A stretch of 64,000 bases of DNA from Streptomyces ortus (GCF_026341275.1 NZ_JAIFZO010000002.1:5672118-5736117); one strand, 5' to 3'; counted from the stretch's first letter, positions 33,720 through 41,706 are shown. The notes: generated by a model from the letters alone, not told the origin. Numbers and translations are program-made.

Positions 33720-34232
33720 TCAGGCGTCGGGCGAGACGTAGCAAATGGCGTCAACGCTCTCGCCGGCTCCGTAGTGATGCGATGTCCTGCCGATCGCTTG
33801 CCAGCCGAGACGTTCGTACAGGCGCATGGCGGAGGTGTCCTTGGTCATCACGTCAAGGACAAGTCGCAGCCCGTGCTCACGGCCGTAGCCCATCGCAGCT
33901 CGCGTGAGTGCTTCTCCGAGGGCGTGCTTCCTGGCGGCCTTCACGACGAACAGTCGAGCCAAGACGCCGATTCGCTCTTCCGGCTCGCCGCTCTGCTGCG
34001 TCCACATCGACACGGCGTCCTCGTCCCGCGGGCTCATCACCGCCACATGCCCGACGACGGCTCCGTCCAGCTCTCCCACCCATGCGGCCATCACGTCATC
34101 GGAGCGCAACCACACCTCGGGTTGCTCCACTCCCTCGACCGGATACCCATCCGTGGCGTGCACCTCGGTCAACGCTGCGGCGGCTTCGGCAAGGTCAGAA
34201 TCTTCGAAGGGTCGGATGACCGCAGACGGCAT
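33720..34232 (-). CDS. GNAT N-acetyltransferase in the repressor operon
   Basis: 170 residues. A single GNAT domain with the acetyl-CoA binding region LARLFVVKAARKHALGEALT and the downstream MRLYERLGWQAIGRTSHHYG block. The start is ATG 34232 (MPSAVIRPFEDSDL) behind GAGGAG. It begins 13 bp after the korSA stop on the same strand, so the two are co-transcribed. The substrate is unknown. GNAT genes next to the AICE repressor are common and may act on a host molecule or be a fitness gene. Confidence 0.87.
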   Translation of the reverse strand: MPSAVIRPFEDSDLAEAAAALTEVHATDGYPVEGVEQPEVWLRSDDVMAAWVGELDGAVVGHVAVMSPRDEDAVSMWTQQSGEPEERIGVLARLFVVKAARKHALGEALTRAAMGYGREHGLRLVLDVMTKDTSAMRLYERLGWQAIGRTSHHYGAGESVDAICYVSPDA

Positions 34233-34245
34233 GGGCAACTCCTCG

Positions 34246-35019
34246 TTACTCGACGGGCAGCTCGTAGAGCAGTCCGGTTTGGTCGGCTCGGTGTACGTAG
34301 CGGGAGACCTCGAAAGGCGTCCCGTTCTGGTCGAAGCTCGTGTGCAGCACTTCAAGAACCGGAACGCCAGGCAGAAGCTCAAGAATCGCGGCTTCCTCGG
34401 GTGTGGGCATCCTGGCGCTGATTTCGTCGCGGACGCGCGTCATGACGTGTCCAAGATCCTCTAGGCGACCGTAGATGCCGTCTTTCCTGGTCTTCTGCTG
34501 CATTAGCAACGTTCCTTGTGCTTCATCCCACCGCAAGTAGGTTGAGACGACTTGCACCGGTTCGTCATCTGCGAAGTAGTGGTTTTCCCGGTGAACGACA
34601 CTCTCCTCGTCCGCGGGCACGTTCAGGCGGTCCGCGACGTCCGCCGGCGGCTTCTCGCGCGCGATGGACGGGACCTCGATCCGCGCCACCTTGCCTTGCC
34701 GCTTCGCTTCCAGCCGGAACGGGGTCAATCCGGTCTCGCGGTTCTTGAGCGAGTAGCGATCACTCCCGAAGCGGAACAGCCTCTGCGGTTCCCGTACGAA
34801 AACACCGCTGCCGTGCTTCGCGGTGACAAGCCCCTGCTCGGCGAGTATCCGAATGGCCTCACGAGCGGTGTTTCGTGCCGCGCCATGCGTCTCGGCTAGC
34901 GCGCGCTCGGACGGCAACTTGTCGCCGGGGCGCCACTTCCCAGACTCGATCTGACGTCGCAGTTCTTCGGCGATGCGACGGCTGGGTGGCTGTGGGGTCG
35001 AGGGGCGGACGGACATCAT
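34246..35019 (-). CDS. KorSA-type GntR/HutC transcriptional repressor
   Basis: 257 residues. The N-terminal GntR winged helix (WRPGDKLPSERALAETHG, EAIRILAEQGLVTAKHGSGV) is followed by a HutC-type UTRA effector domain (ETGLTPFRLEAKRQGKVARI to the end). In pSAM2 the KorSA regulator of this family silences transfer and replication. The divergent intergenic region has three identical-type palindromes that are probable binding sites, one inside the promoter of this gene. TATGCT (35031-35026) lies exactly 6 bp before ATG 35019, so the mRNA is probably leaderless. Confidence 0.9.
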   Translation of the reverse strand: MMSVRPSTPQPPSRRIAEELRRQIESGKWRPGDKLPSERALAETHGAARNTAREAIRILAEQGLVTAKHGSGVFVREPQRLFRFGSDRYSLKNRETGLTPFRLEAKRQGKVARIEVPSIAREKPPADVADRLNVPADEESVVHRENHYFADDEPVQVVSTYLRWDEAQGTLLMQQKTRKDGIYGRLEDLGHVMTRVRDEISARMPTPEEAAILELLPGVPVLEVLHTSFDQNGTPFEVSRYVHRADQTGLLYELPVE

Positions 35020-35036
35020 GTCGGCAGCATAGCAAC

Positions 35037-35109
35037 TGGCTCAAGCCACCTATTGACCCAAGGGTCCGCGTGTGCTCAACTGGCTTAAGCCAGTAAGTGG
35101 CTCAAGCCA
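35037..35109. promoter_or_regulatory. Divergent control region with three TGGCTYAAGCCA operators
   Basis: Palindromes TGGCTCAAGCCA (35037-35048), TGGCTTAAGCCA (35081-35092) and TGGCTCAAGCCA (35098-35109). The first lies in the spacer of the leftward promoter (-10 TATGCT, 35031-35026). The rightward promoter is TTGACC (35053-35058) N17 TCAACT (35076-35081), so the second operator covers its start point. The arrangement predicts that the GntR protein represses itself and the transfer/replication operon. Confidence 0.8.
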
Positions 35110-35149
35110 GTTGGCGCACCGAAAGTGCGCCTCGACTGAGGAGTGACGC

Positions 35150-35479
35150 ATGCCGTCCTTCAAGATTGATCTTTCGACTGCGGTCGTGATCGTGGCGACT
35201 GCCCCTGAGGCGAAGCTCGTCGACAAGCGCACGGGTGAGCGGGCCGTGGACCGGGATTCCGGTGCGGGTCTGTCCACGGTGGGTCTGGTGATCTCGGACG
35301 AGGGGGAGGGCAACCTCTACAAGGTCACCGTTCCGGAGACGGGTTACCCGGAGGGTCTTCAGCCGGGCTCGATCGTGCGCGTGGTGGGCCTGAAGGCGCG
35401 TGACTGGGAGAACGAGTTCAACGGCCAGAAGCGTCACGGCATCTCGTTCCGCGCGGTCGCGATCACGCCGGCGGCCTGA
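35150..35479 (+). CDS. SCO3933-family regulatory protein (first gene of the transfer operon)
   Basis: 109 residues (KIDLSTAVVIVATAPEAKLV, TVGLVISDEGEGNLYKVTVP, GLQPGSIVRVVGLKARDWEN, HGISFRAVAITP). The all-beta pattern looks like an OB-fold and matches proteins annotated as SCO3933-family regulatory proteins on actinomycete plasmids and AICEs. The role is not established; DNA binding is plausible. GAGGAG precedes ATG 35150. The FtsK-like gene begins 3 bp after its stop. Confidence 0.8.
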   Translation: MPSFKIDLSTAVVIVATAPEAKLVDKRTGERAVDRDSGAGLSTVGLVISDEGEGNLYKVTVPETGYPEGLQPGSIVRVVGLKARDWENEFNGQKRHGISFRAVAITPAA

Positions 35480-35481
35480 CC

Positions 35482-36822
35482 ATGACCGACATCGTGACGT
35501 GGTTCGAGCTGGGTGGTGCTGCCGCTGGTGCCGGCGGTCTCGGCTACGCGAAGGTACGTGCTCCTCGCGTGTACTGGTCGCTGGTGGGGATGCCGGTCAC
35601 CTGGGGCCGGTTCACCTGGACGTACCGCTCGACGATGGATGTGTGCGGGCTGACGGTGCAGCCGTCCGGCATGCGGGCCTTCATGACCCGCAACGTGGCT
35701 CGCCGTGAGGTGCGGCCGGTGGCGCCCAAGGTCCGCCGGGTCCGGGGAACCTCGACCGGTCTGCGCGTCACTCTCCGTCTGCCCGCCGGCCTGGAGCCTG
35801 CCGACATCGCCGCATCGTCCGAGCGCCTGCGCCACGCCTGGGGAGTCCGCTCGATCATCGTGGCGGAGACCAAGCCCGGTTATGTCGAACTGCGGATGAC
35901 CGGCTACGACGTCCTCAAGCGGGTCACGATGCCGCGCAAGGCCAAGCCTCGTGACCTGGTGATTCCGGTGGCGCTGCGCGAGGACGGCACGGTCTTCGAG
36001 CGGGACTACCGAAAGGTCCCCATGGCCCTGACGCTCGGCGCGAACCAGTCCGGCAAGTCGATGTATCAGCGCAACCTGATCAAGGGGCTGGCCCAGCTCC
36101 CGGTCGGATTGATCGGGATCGACTGCAAGCGCGGTGTCGAGCACAGCCGCTACGCGTCCCGGCTGTCGGCGCTGGCGACCACTGCGGACATTGCCGGGCA
36201 GTTGATCGATGTGCTGGTCACGGAGATGGAAGAGCGCTTCGACCTGCTCGCCCTGTATGGGGTCTCGGACCTGTGGGAGCTGCCGGAGCACGTGCGGCCG
36301 GTGCCCCTGGTGGTGCTGATCGATGAGGTGGCGGAACTGTTCCTGGTCACCTCCAAGAAGGATGAGCCGGCCCGCGACCGCACGGTCATGCAGCTCGTGC
36401 GCTTGGGGCAGATGGCCCGTGCGATCGGCATCTATCTGGAGGTGTGCGGGCAGCGCTTCGGATCCGACCTCGGCAGGGGCGCCACCGCGCTGCGCGCTCA
36501 GCTCACCGGCCGTGTGGTGCACCGCGTCAACGACAAGCAGACCGCCGACATGGGATTGGGCGACATCGCCCCGGACGCGGTGGTCGCGGTGACCTCGATC
36601 GCTCCGGATCGCCCCGGGGTCGCGGTGGCCGGTGACACCTCCGGCGGCTGGTCCCGTATCCGCACCCCCGAGACGACCCCGGACGAAGTAGCAGCGGTGT
36701 GCCGCGACTTCGCGCACCTCACCCCGGAGCCGCCGTTCCTGGCGCCGTTCCGACCCGTCAGCAGGGCCGTGCCGCCGATGCCGGCCGCACCGCCGCTGAT
36801 GGTCCCGCAGCAGACCCCCTGA
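35482..36822 (+). CDS. FtsK/SpoIIIE-like DNA translocase (TraSA/TraB-type)
   Basis: 446 residues. A short hydrophobic N-terminus (ELGGAAAGAGGLGYAKV) is followed by the motor domain with Walker A GANQSGKS at 186-193 and Walker B PLVVLIDEVAEL near 275-285. The sequence ends soon after the RecA-like core. In Streptomyces a single hexameric protein of this type moves double-stranded DNA between hyphae, so this is the conjugation motor of the element. It is translationally close to the upstream gene (3-bp gap). Confidence 0.92.
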   Translation: MTDIVTWFELGGAAAGAGGLGYAKVRAPRVYWSLVGMPVTWGRFTWTYRSTMDVCGLTVQPSGMRAFMTRNVARREVRPVAPKVRRVRGTSTGLRVTLRLPAGLEPADIAASSERLRHAWGVRSIIVAETKPGYVELRMTGYDVLKRVTMPRKAKPRDLVIPVALREDGTVFERDYRKVPMALTLGANQSGKSMYQRNLIKGLAQLPVGLIGIDCKRGVEHSRYASRLSALATTADIAGQLIDVLVTEMEERFDLLALYGVSDLWELPEHVRPVPLVVLIDEVAELFLVTSKKDEPARDRTVMQLVRLGQMARAIGIYLEVCGQRFGSDLGRGATALRAQLTGRVVHRVNDKQTADMGLGDIAPDAVVAVTSIAPDRPGVAVAGDTSGGWSRIRTPETTPDEVAAVCRDFAHLTPEPPFLAPFRPVSRAVPPMPAAPPLMVPQQTP

Positions 36823-36894
36823 TCCTCGCCCCACCCACCGCACGTGCGCCATGTCCCTACCCGCGCCATGCCGAAATCCGGAAGGAGATCACTC

Positions 36895-37062
36895 ATGGCC
36901 CGCAAGACCGCCAAGCCCTCCGTGAAGCCGTGCTCGCCCTGCGGTGGCACCGGAGAGGTCTCCCGGACCGTCCGTGTCGGCCGCAAGCAACGGGTCGTGG
37001 GCCAGCAGACCGGCCTGTGCCTGAGCTGCCTGGGCGCCGGCGAACTTCCCGCTGACGACTGA
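36895..37062 (+). CDS. Small protein with two CxxCxGxG zinc motifs
   Basis: 55 residues from ATG 36895, which has AAGGAG 7 nt upstream. The motifs CSPCGGTG and CLSCLGAG are the DnaJ-type zinc half-sites, here as a single pair linked by a basic stretch (TVRVGRKQRVVGQQ). It probably binds one zinc ion. It sits in the transfer operon between the translocase and SpdB-like genes, a position usually filled by spread accessory genes. Function unknown. Confidence 0.8.
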   Translation: MARKTAKPSVKPCSPCGGTGEVSRTVRVGRKQRVVGQQTGLCLSCLGAGELPADD

Positions 37063-37139
37063 ATCCCGCCGGGGACGGGGCGACCGGACACAGTTCCTCG
37101 CCCCGCCCCCGGCCCAAGCCCTGTGAAGGAGGTGAGGAC

Positions 37140-37823
37140 ATGCCCCGCTCGATCCGCGTGGACGCCGTGCTCGTACAGGCCGTCATCGCCGGCGCGCTGT
37201 CCTTCGCCCACCTGCACGACCTTGCCGACGCTGCCGGACAGACCGGCTGGAAGGCCTGGGCCTACCCGGTCTCGGTGGACCTGCTGCTCGTCGCCGCGTG
37301 GCGCCGACTCCGGACCGCCCGCCGGGACCGCTCGGCCTGGATCTGGTTCGTGATCGCCCTGGTGGCCTCGCTCGGCGCGAACATCGCCACCGCCGGACTC
37401 CTCGACCTGGAACACGTCCCCGACTGGCTGCGCATCCTCGTCGCCGGCTGGCCCGCGCTCGCCTTCCTCGGCGGCACGCTCCTGGTCCACGCCCCCGACA
37501 AGACCCCGGCCCCGCCCGAGGTGTCCACACAGCCTGTGGACACAGCCCCGGCCCCCTCGGTCGACGTCCACCGCGACGACACACCCGAGAGCGTTCCGGC
37601 CCCGGTCACTGCCCCAGTGCCCGAACTCGACCCCGCACCCGCGCCCCCTCCGGCCGACGACCGGCCTGCGGTACCGGCCGCGCTGCTGGACCACGCACGA
37701 AAGCTCGCAGAGACGCACCGTGCCTCGACCGGCTCCCCGATGCCTGCCGAGGTGCTGTCGGCCCGACTCCAACTGCCCGCACCGATGACCAGCGCCATCG
37801 CCGCAGAACTCCAACTCACCTGA
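37140..37823 (+). CDS. DUF2637 membrane protein (SpdB-like)
   Basis: 227 residues. The N-terminal half has about four hydrophobic helices (AVIAGALSFAHLHDLAD, WAYPVSVDLLLVAAWRRL, WFVIALVASLGANIATAG, ILVAGWPALAFLGGTLLVH), the DUF2637 pattern. A long Pro/Ala/Asp-rich linker then leads to a small helical domain (LLDHARKLAETHRASTGSPM). SpdB proteins help plasmid spread along the recipient mycelium and may form channels in septal cross-walls. GGAGG precedes the ATG. Confidence 0.88.
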   Translation: MPRSIRVDAVLVQAVIAGALSFAHLHDLADAAGQTGWKAWAYPVSVDLLLVAAWRRLRTARRDRSAWIWFVIALVASLGANIATAGLLDLEHVPDWLRILVAGWPALAFLGGTLLVHAPDKTPAPPEVSTQPVDTAPAPSVDVHRDDTPESVPAPVTAPVPELDPAPAPPPADDRPAVPAALLDHARKLAETHRASTGSPMPAEVLSARLQLPAPMTSAIAAELQLT

Positions 37824-37839
37824 CAGGAGGTCTCATCCC

Positions 37840-38022
37840 GTGCGCCCGAACCGCTTTTACGACGTGATCCGCATCGGTCCCGTCAAGGTCGGCACCTTCA
37901 ACAACGGACGCGGCCAGACCCGCCACACCGCCGCCTGCACCGCCCCCGCCTGCGGGTTCTCCACCGAGCACCGCGACCGCTCGGCTGCCGAACTCGCCGC
38001 CCGTACCCACCGCTGCATCTGA
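37840..38022 (+). CDS. Mobile element transfer protein (SpdA-like, zinc-finger)
   Basis: 60 residues from GTG 37840 with AGGAGG upstream. It begins RPNRFYDVIRIGPVKVGTFN and has AACTAPACGFSTEHRDRS followed by ARTHRCI, so two Cys pairs or Cys/His form a probable zinc finger. It matches short proteins annotated as mobile element transfer proteins on Streptomyces AICEs. It follows the DUF2637 gene by 16 bp. Confidence 0.82.
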   Translation: MRPNRFYDVIRIGPVKVGTFNNGRGQTRHTAACTAPACGFSTEHRDRSAAELAARTHRCI

Positions 38023-38037
38023 GAGGAGGAGACCGCC

Positions 38038-38313
38038 ATGCAGCTCCCAGAGGACCAGATGCGCGCCGGTCACATCCCCGCCGACCTGTACCGGCAGATC
38101 CCGCCCGGCACGGATGTGCGCAGGGTCGTGATCGTCCAAGAGGCTCCGCGCTCCTACACGGGTCCGATCGTCCTGACCCTGGTCGTGGCCGCCGGGTCCG
38201 TCGCGGTGCTGCTGGTCATCGCCTTCGTCGTCCAGGTCATCGCCGGCGCGGCCGTCGCCATCCTGTCGGCCACCGGCGGACTCACCTACACGATCAACCG
38301 CTACCGCAAGTAA
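38038..38313 (+). CDS. SpdD-like spread membrane protein
   Basis: 91 residues. A soluble N-terminus (LPEDQMRAGHIPADLYRQIP) is followed by two closely spaced hydrophobic helices (IVLTLVVAAGSVAVLLVIAF, VIAGAAVAILSATGGL) and a basic end NRYRK. This matches SpdD of pSAM2-type elements, involved in intramycelial spread. GAGGAG lies before ATG 38038. It is 15 bp downstream of the SpdA-like gene. Confidence 0.82.
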   Translation: MQLPEDQMRAGHIPADLYRQIPPGTDVRRVVIVQEAPRSYTGPIVLTLVVAAGSVAVLLVIAFVVQVIAGAAVAILSATGGLTYTINRYRK

Positions 38314-38404
38314 CCCTCCGGGGCGGCCTCTACCGCCAAGTATCCGCCGCCCCGGACGGCTGCACCTCTTCCCGATCTTCCGATCCGAAAGGGCTCCGTC
38401 CATC

Positions 38405-38584
38405 ATGCCTGCCTCCAACTCGAACCGTCCGATCTGCCGTGACTGCGGCGGCTTCCCTGTCGTCTCGATCACTACCGGCGCCCGTCACCGCGACGGCTCC
38501 CGCGTCCTCCTGCGCGCCGTCTGCCGGGCCTGCAACGGCATCGGTCACCCCACCCCCGCTGCCGCTCTCTCCGCCCGCAGGTGA
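38405..38584 (+). CDS. Very small zinc-ribbon protein (59 aa)
   Basis: A 59-codon gene: MPASNSNRPICRDCGGFPVV, then SITTGARHRDGSRVLL, and RAVCRACNGIGHP near the end. CRDCGG and CRACNGIG make a two-knuckle zinc ribbon, the second of CxxCxGxG type like the 55-residue protein upstream. AAAGGG lies about 10 nt before the ATG. Its stop overlaps a possible GTG start of the next gene. Codon use fits its neighbours. Function unknown. Confidence 0.7.
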   Translation: MPASNSNRPICRDCGGFPVVSITTGARHRDGSRVLLRAVCRACNGIGHPTPAAALSARR

Positions 38585-38589
38585 CCGCC

Positions 38590-38835
38590 ATGGGATTCCT
38601 GAACTGGAACTCCGGCGAGCACTTCGACCACCGCGGCGACTGCCCGTGCACCCAGTGCGGCAAGCCCACCCCGCTGCGCTCCCACGACGGAGAGTCCGTC
38701 CACAAGGTCTGTGCCGAGGACTGGAACGACCGCACCCCCACCGCACCTCGCTTCGAGCACGAGGGCCGCGACCTCGGCACCGCCCGCTACCACTCCGACC
38801 CGCCGCGCAAGAGCCGCAAGGACGGTGCTCGATGA
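38590..38835 (+). CDS. Small Cys-containing protein before rep
   Basis: 81 residues from ATG 38590 (MGFLNWNSGEHFDHRGDCPC). A GTG at 38581 that overlaps the previous stop would add three residues and allow coupled translation. CPCTQCGKPT and a later VHKVCAEDW give a likely metal site; the tail is basic. Its stop overlaps the rep start (ATGA at 38832-38835), so it is translated together with the replication gene. Function unknown. Confidence 0.72.
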   Translation: MGFLNWNSGEHFDHRGDCPCTQCGKPTPLRSHDGESVHKVCAEDWNDRTPTAPRFEHEGRDLGTARYHSDPPRKSRKDGAR

Positions 38836-40235
38836 CCGACACCGCCACCCTGGCGGGTCTCGACCCGGCCACCCTCACCGATGTGCTGAGGGTGGCCGGC
38901 GCCGATGATTTCGACCGCTGGCACGAACAGATCAAGCGCACGGGCGGCTGCTCCGACCCGATCCGCCTCACCGGCGCCACGAAGACCATCGACCCGACCA
39001 CGAAAACCGTCCTGCACGCCTACTCGACCGAGCACGAGCCGGGCGGCATGCTCCGCATCGCCTGCGGCAACCGCCGCGCCTCGCGCTGCCCGGCCTGCGC
39101 CTGGACCTACGCCGGCGACACCTACCACCTCATCCGCGCCGGGCTCGTCGGTGACCCGGCCAAGGGCACCCCGCACACCGTGCGCGAGCACCCCCGCGTC
39201 TTCGCCACCCTCACCGCACCCTCGTTCGGACCCGTCCACAACCGGCCCGGCAACCGGCCGTGCCGCTGCGGGGTCCGGCACGAGGAAGAAAACCCAGTAT
39301 TGGGTACGCCTGTTGCCCCTGAGACGTACGACTACGCGGGCGCGGTGCTGTGGAACAACCACGCCTCCGACCTGTGGCGCTACTTCACGATCTACCTCCG
39401 CCGCGAGATCGCCAAGCGGGCCGGCCTCACCCAGAAGGACGCCCGCGAACAGTCCCGGCTGTCCTTCGGGAAGGTCGCGGAGTACCAGAAGCGCGGTGCC
39501 GTCCACTTCCACGCGGTGATCCGCTTCGACGGACCGGACGGGCCCGACTCCCCGCCCCCGCACTGGGCCGGCATCGGCCTGCTCACGGACGCCATCCATG
39601 CCGCTGCCGCTCGAGTAGCGGTCGACGTCGCACCCGCGGGGGACCAACCCGCTCGCACCCTGCGGTGGGGCACACAGCTCGACGTCCAGCCGATCGGCGC
39701 GTTCGGCAACGGCGAAGACCTCACGGAACAGGCCGTTGCCTCCTACGTCGCCAAATACGCCACGAAGGCGGCAGAGACGACCGGCACCGTCGACCGCCGG
39801 GTCGGCAACAAAGAGGCGCTGATCCTGCTCGGCGTGCCCGACCACCCCCGCCGGCTGATTGAAGCGTGCCTAGACCTCCACGCGCTCTACCCGGAACGCA
39901 AGCTCCGCGACTGGGCTCACATGCTCGGCTTCCGCGGCCACTTCTCCACGAAGTCCCGCCGCTACTCGACCACCCTCGGCGCCCTCCGACAGGCCCGTGC
40001 CGACTACCGCGCGGCCCAGCAACGCGCCTCCCTCGGCCTGCCCGACCCCGACGACCACCCGGAGGCAACCACCCTCGTGCTCTCCCACTGGACCTACGCA
40101 GGCCACGGCTACACCCCCGGCGAATCCTGGTTCGCAGCCAACATCCGCCGGGACATCCAACAGAACCGCGAGACCGCACGTGAAGCTCTGCAAGATTCCA
40201 ACGCCCAGGGGGAGGACGCGTCATGGATCGGCTGA
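38832..40235 (+). CDS. RepSA-type HUH rolling-circle replication initiator
   Basis: 467 residues. A zinc-ribbon-like segment (CGNRRASRCPACAWTYAGDT) is followed by the HUH motif HFH at 225-227 (GAVHFHAVIRF) and a tyrosine motif (VASYVAKYATKAAE) near 300. This is the RepSA family that nicks the double-strand origin of pSAM2-like elements after excision. The start is the ATG at 38832, overlapping the previous stop; the open frame further upstream is not coding. The last 13 bp overlap the excisionase gene. Confidence 0.9.
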   Translation: MTDTATLAGLDPATLTDVLRVAGADDFDRWHEQIKRTGGCSDPIRLTGATKTIDPTTKTVLHAYSTEHEPGGMLRIACGNRRASRCPACAWTYAGDTYHLIRAGLVGDPAKGTPHTVREHPRVFATLTAPSFGPVHNRPGNRPCRCGVRHEEENPVLGTPVAPETYDYAGAVLWNNHASDLWRYFTIYLRREIAKRAGLTQKDAREQSRLSFGKVAEYQKRGAVHFHAVIRFDGPDGPDSPPPHWAGIGLLTDAIHAAAARVAVDVAPAGDQPARTLRWGTQLDVQPIGAFGNGEDLTEQAVASYVAKYATKAAETTGTVDRRVGNKEALILLGVPDHPRRLIEACLDLHALYPERKLRDWAHMLGFRGHFSTKSRRYSTTLGALRQARADYRAAQQRASLGLPDPDDHPEATTLVLSHWTYAGHGYTPGESWFAANIRRDIQQNRETAREALQDSNAQGEDASWIG

Positions 40236-40429
40236 TGGACGTGGAGCAAGTCGCGGAACGGTTGGGAACGACGGTGCGCTTCCCTCGGCGGCTGATCGAG
40301 GAACGGCGTATCGAGTACGTGAAGGTCGGGCGGCACGTTCGCATACGAGAGAGCGTCGTAGAGGCGTACATGGCGGCCAACACGGTGCAACCCCGCCGCT
40401 CCTCGACGGCTCTGCGGGCGGTCGCCTGA
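40223..40429 (+). CDS. xis: Excisionase (Xis), MerR/HTH_17-like
   Basis: 68 residues of the small winged-helix type: MDVEQVAERLGTTVRFPRRL, IEERRIEYVKVGRHVRIRES, VVEAYMAANT. Such proteins bend DNA at att and direct the integrase toward excision. It overlaps the rep 3' end by 13 bp, and its stop overlaps the integrase start (TGATG at 40427-40431), so rep, xis and int are translationally coupled. Confidence 0.9.
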   Translation: MDRLMDVEQVAERLGTTVRFPRRLIEERRIEYVKVGRHVRIRESVVEAYMAANTVQPRRSSTALRAVA

Positions 40430-41595
40430 TGGCCGGGCGTCGACAGTTCGGCCGTGTCCGCAAGCTCCCGTCCGGGCGCTACCAGGCCCGTTACGCCGGT
40501 CCTGACGGACAGCTCCGCCCGGCCCCGGAGACCTTCCGCACGAAGCGGGACGCGGATGACTGGCTGGCCGACAAGCAGACGGAGCTACGCCGTGGGGACT
40601 GGCACGACCCGGACGCGGGAAAGGTGGAGTTCGGTCCGTACGCCGCTGCCTGGATCATGGAACGGGAGCTGACCACGACCACCCGGCAGCTCTACCGCTC
40701 CCTCCTGCGGCACCACCTCGAACCGACCTTCGGGGCGGTCAACGTCGCGGACATCTCGCCCCCGTTCGTGCGACGTTGGCGGGCCGAGAAACTCGCTGCC
40801 GGCACCGGCCCGACCACGGTGGCCAAGGCGTACGCCCTGCTGCGCGCGATCCTGGGCACCGCCGTGGCCGACCAGATGATCAGGCGCAACCCGTGCACGA
40901 TCAAGGGCGCGAGCACCGTGCACACCCCGGAGCGGCCCACCGCCACCGTGCAGGAGGTCTACGCCCTGGCGGACGCGATCCAGCCTCGCTACCGGGCGCT
41001 CGTGCTCATGGCCGGCTTCCTGGGCCTGCGCTGGGGAGAGCTGATCGGTCTGCATCGCCGTGACGTGGATCTCGACCACGGAGCCGTACGCGTCCGCCGT
41101 GCCGTTGCCGAGCTGAACAACGGACAGCGCGAGATCAAGGCGCCCAAGAGCGCTGCGGGCAAACGCACTGTGGCCATTCCGTCCGCGATCATCCCGGACA
41201 TCCGCGTCCACCTGGCCGTGTACGCCGAACACGGAGCTGATGGCCGGGTCTTCATCGGCGCCAAGAAGGCGACTCCGCGGCGGAACCACTTCAATCGGCT
41301 GTGGCACAAGGCGTGCTCGGACGCCGACGTCAAGGGCCTGCACTTCCACGATCTCCGGCACACGGGCAACACCCTTGCCGCGTCGACCGGCGCGAGCACG
41401 CGAGAGCTGATGTCCCGGATGGGCCACAGCACCGCCCGCGCGGCACTGATCTATCAGCACGCGAGCGTCGACCGTGACCGGCTGATCGCCGATGCGGTGA
41501 GCGGCCTTGTCGACAAGAGCCGAAAGAAGACTCGGAAGGCCAAGAAGAAGCAAGATCGAAAGTCGAAGGGGCACGCGGGGGACACGTCGGACTGA
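40429..41595 (+). CDS. int: Site-specific tyrosine recombinase (integrase)
   Basis: 388 residues. An AP2-like arm-binding N-terminus (GRVRKLPSGRYQARYAGPDG) and a SAM-like core-binding domain precede the catalytic domain with R201 (LGLRWGELIGL), H307 and R310 (HDLRHTG), H333 (MGHS) and nucleophile Y342 (YQHAS). All catalytic residues are present. It would recombine attP with the tRNA-Gly gene. The basic tail is Lys/Arg-rich. The stop lies 66 bp from the attR core. Confidence 0.95.
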   Translation: MAGRRQFGRVRKLPSGRYQARYAGPDGQLRPAPETFRTKRDADDWLADKQTELRRGDWHDPDAGKVEFGPYAAAWIMERELTTTTRQLYRSLLRHHLEPTFGAVNVADISPPFVRRWRAEKLAAGTGPTTVAKAYALLRAILGTAVADQMIRRNPCTIKGASTVHTPERPTATVQEVYALADAIQPRYRALVLMAGFLGLRWGELIGLHRRDVDLDHGAVRVRRAVAELNNGQREIKAPKSAAGKRTVAIPSAIIPDIRVHLAVYAEHGADGRVFIGAKKATPRRNHFNRLWHKACSDADVKGLHFHDLRHTGNTLAASTGASTRELMSRMGHSTARAALIYQHASVDRDRLIADAVSGLVDKSRKKTRKAKKKQDRKSKGHAGDTSD

Positions 41596-41617
41596 ACGGT
41601 GCCCCCGGAAACGACAA

Positions 41618-41652
41618 GGGCCAGGCGGAGGGATTTACCTCTGACCTGGCCC
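41618..41652. terminator. Element-borne hairpin replacing the tRNA terminator
   Basis: Arms 41618-41631 and 41638-41652 pair over 8 + 4 bp with a small internal loop. The right arm is identical to the chromosomal terminator at attL. It now lies just downstream of the reconstituted tRNA-Gly gene and also ends int. Confidence 0.75.
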
Positions 41653-41661
41653 TACGTCATT

Positions 41662-41706
41662 TGGAGCGGGCGACGGGAATCGAACCCGCGTAGCTAGTTT
41701 GGAAGA
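41662..41706. other. attR: 45-bp core within the intact tRNA-Gly gene
   Basis: Identical to attL (32291-32335). Here it is continuous with the 5' half of the tRNA, so the gene was restored on integration. The core spans the CCA end to the anticodon loop. Confidence 0.93.

Larger units (their letters stand above)
32291..41706. mobile_element. Integrated AICE (pSAM2-type integrative conjugative element) in tRNA-Gly(UCC)
   Basis: About 9.4 kb bounded by 45-bp direct repeats of the tRNA-Gly 3' half. The gene order (KorSA-type repressor | SCO3933-type protein, FtsK-like Tra, Spd proteins, HUH Rep, Xis, Int, att) matches actinomycete integrative and conjugative elements. These excise, replicate by rolling circle and transfer double-stranded DNA through a hexameric translocase. 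All core modules look intact, so the element could be active. Cargo is minimal: two small genes near attL and a GNAT gene. Confidence 0.93.
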
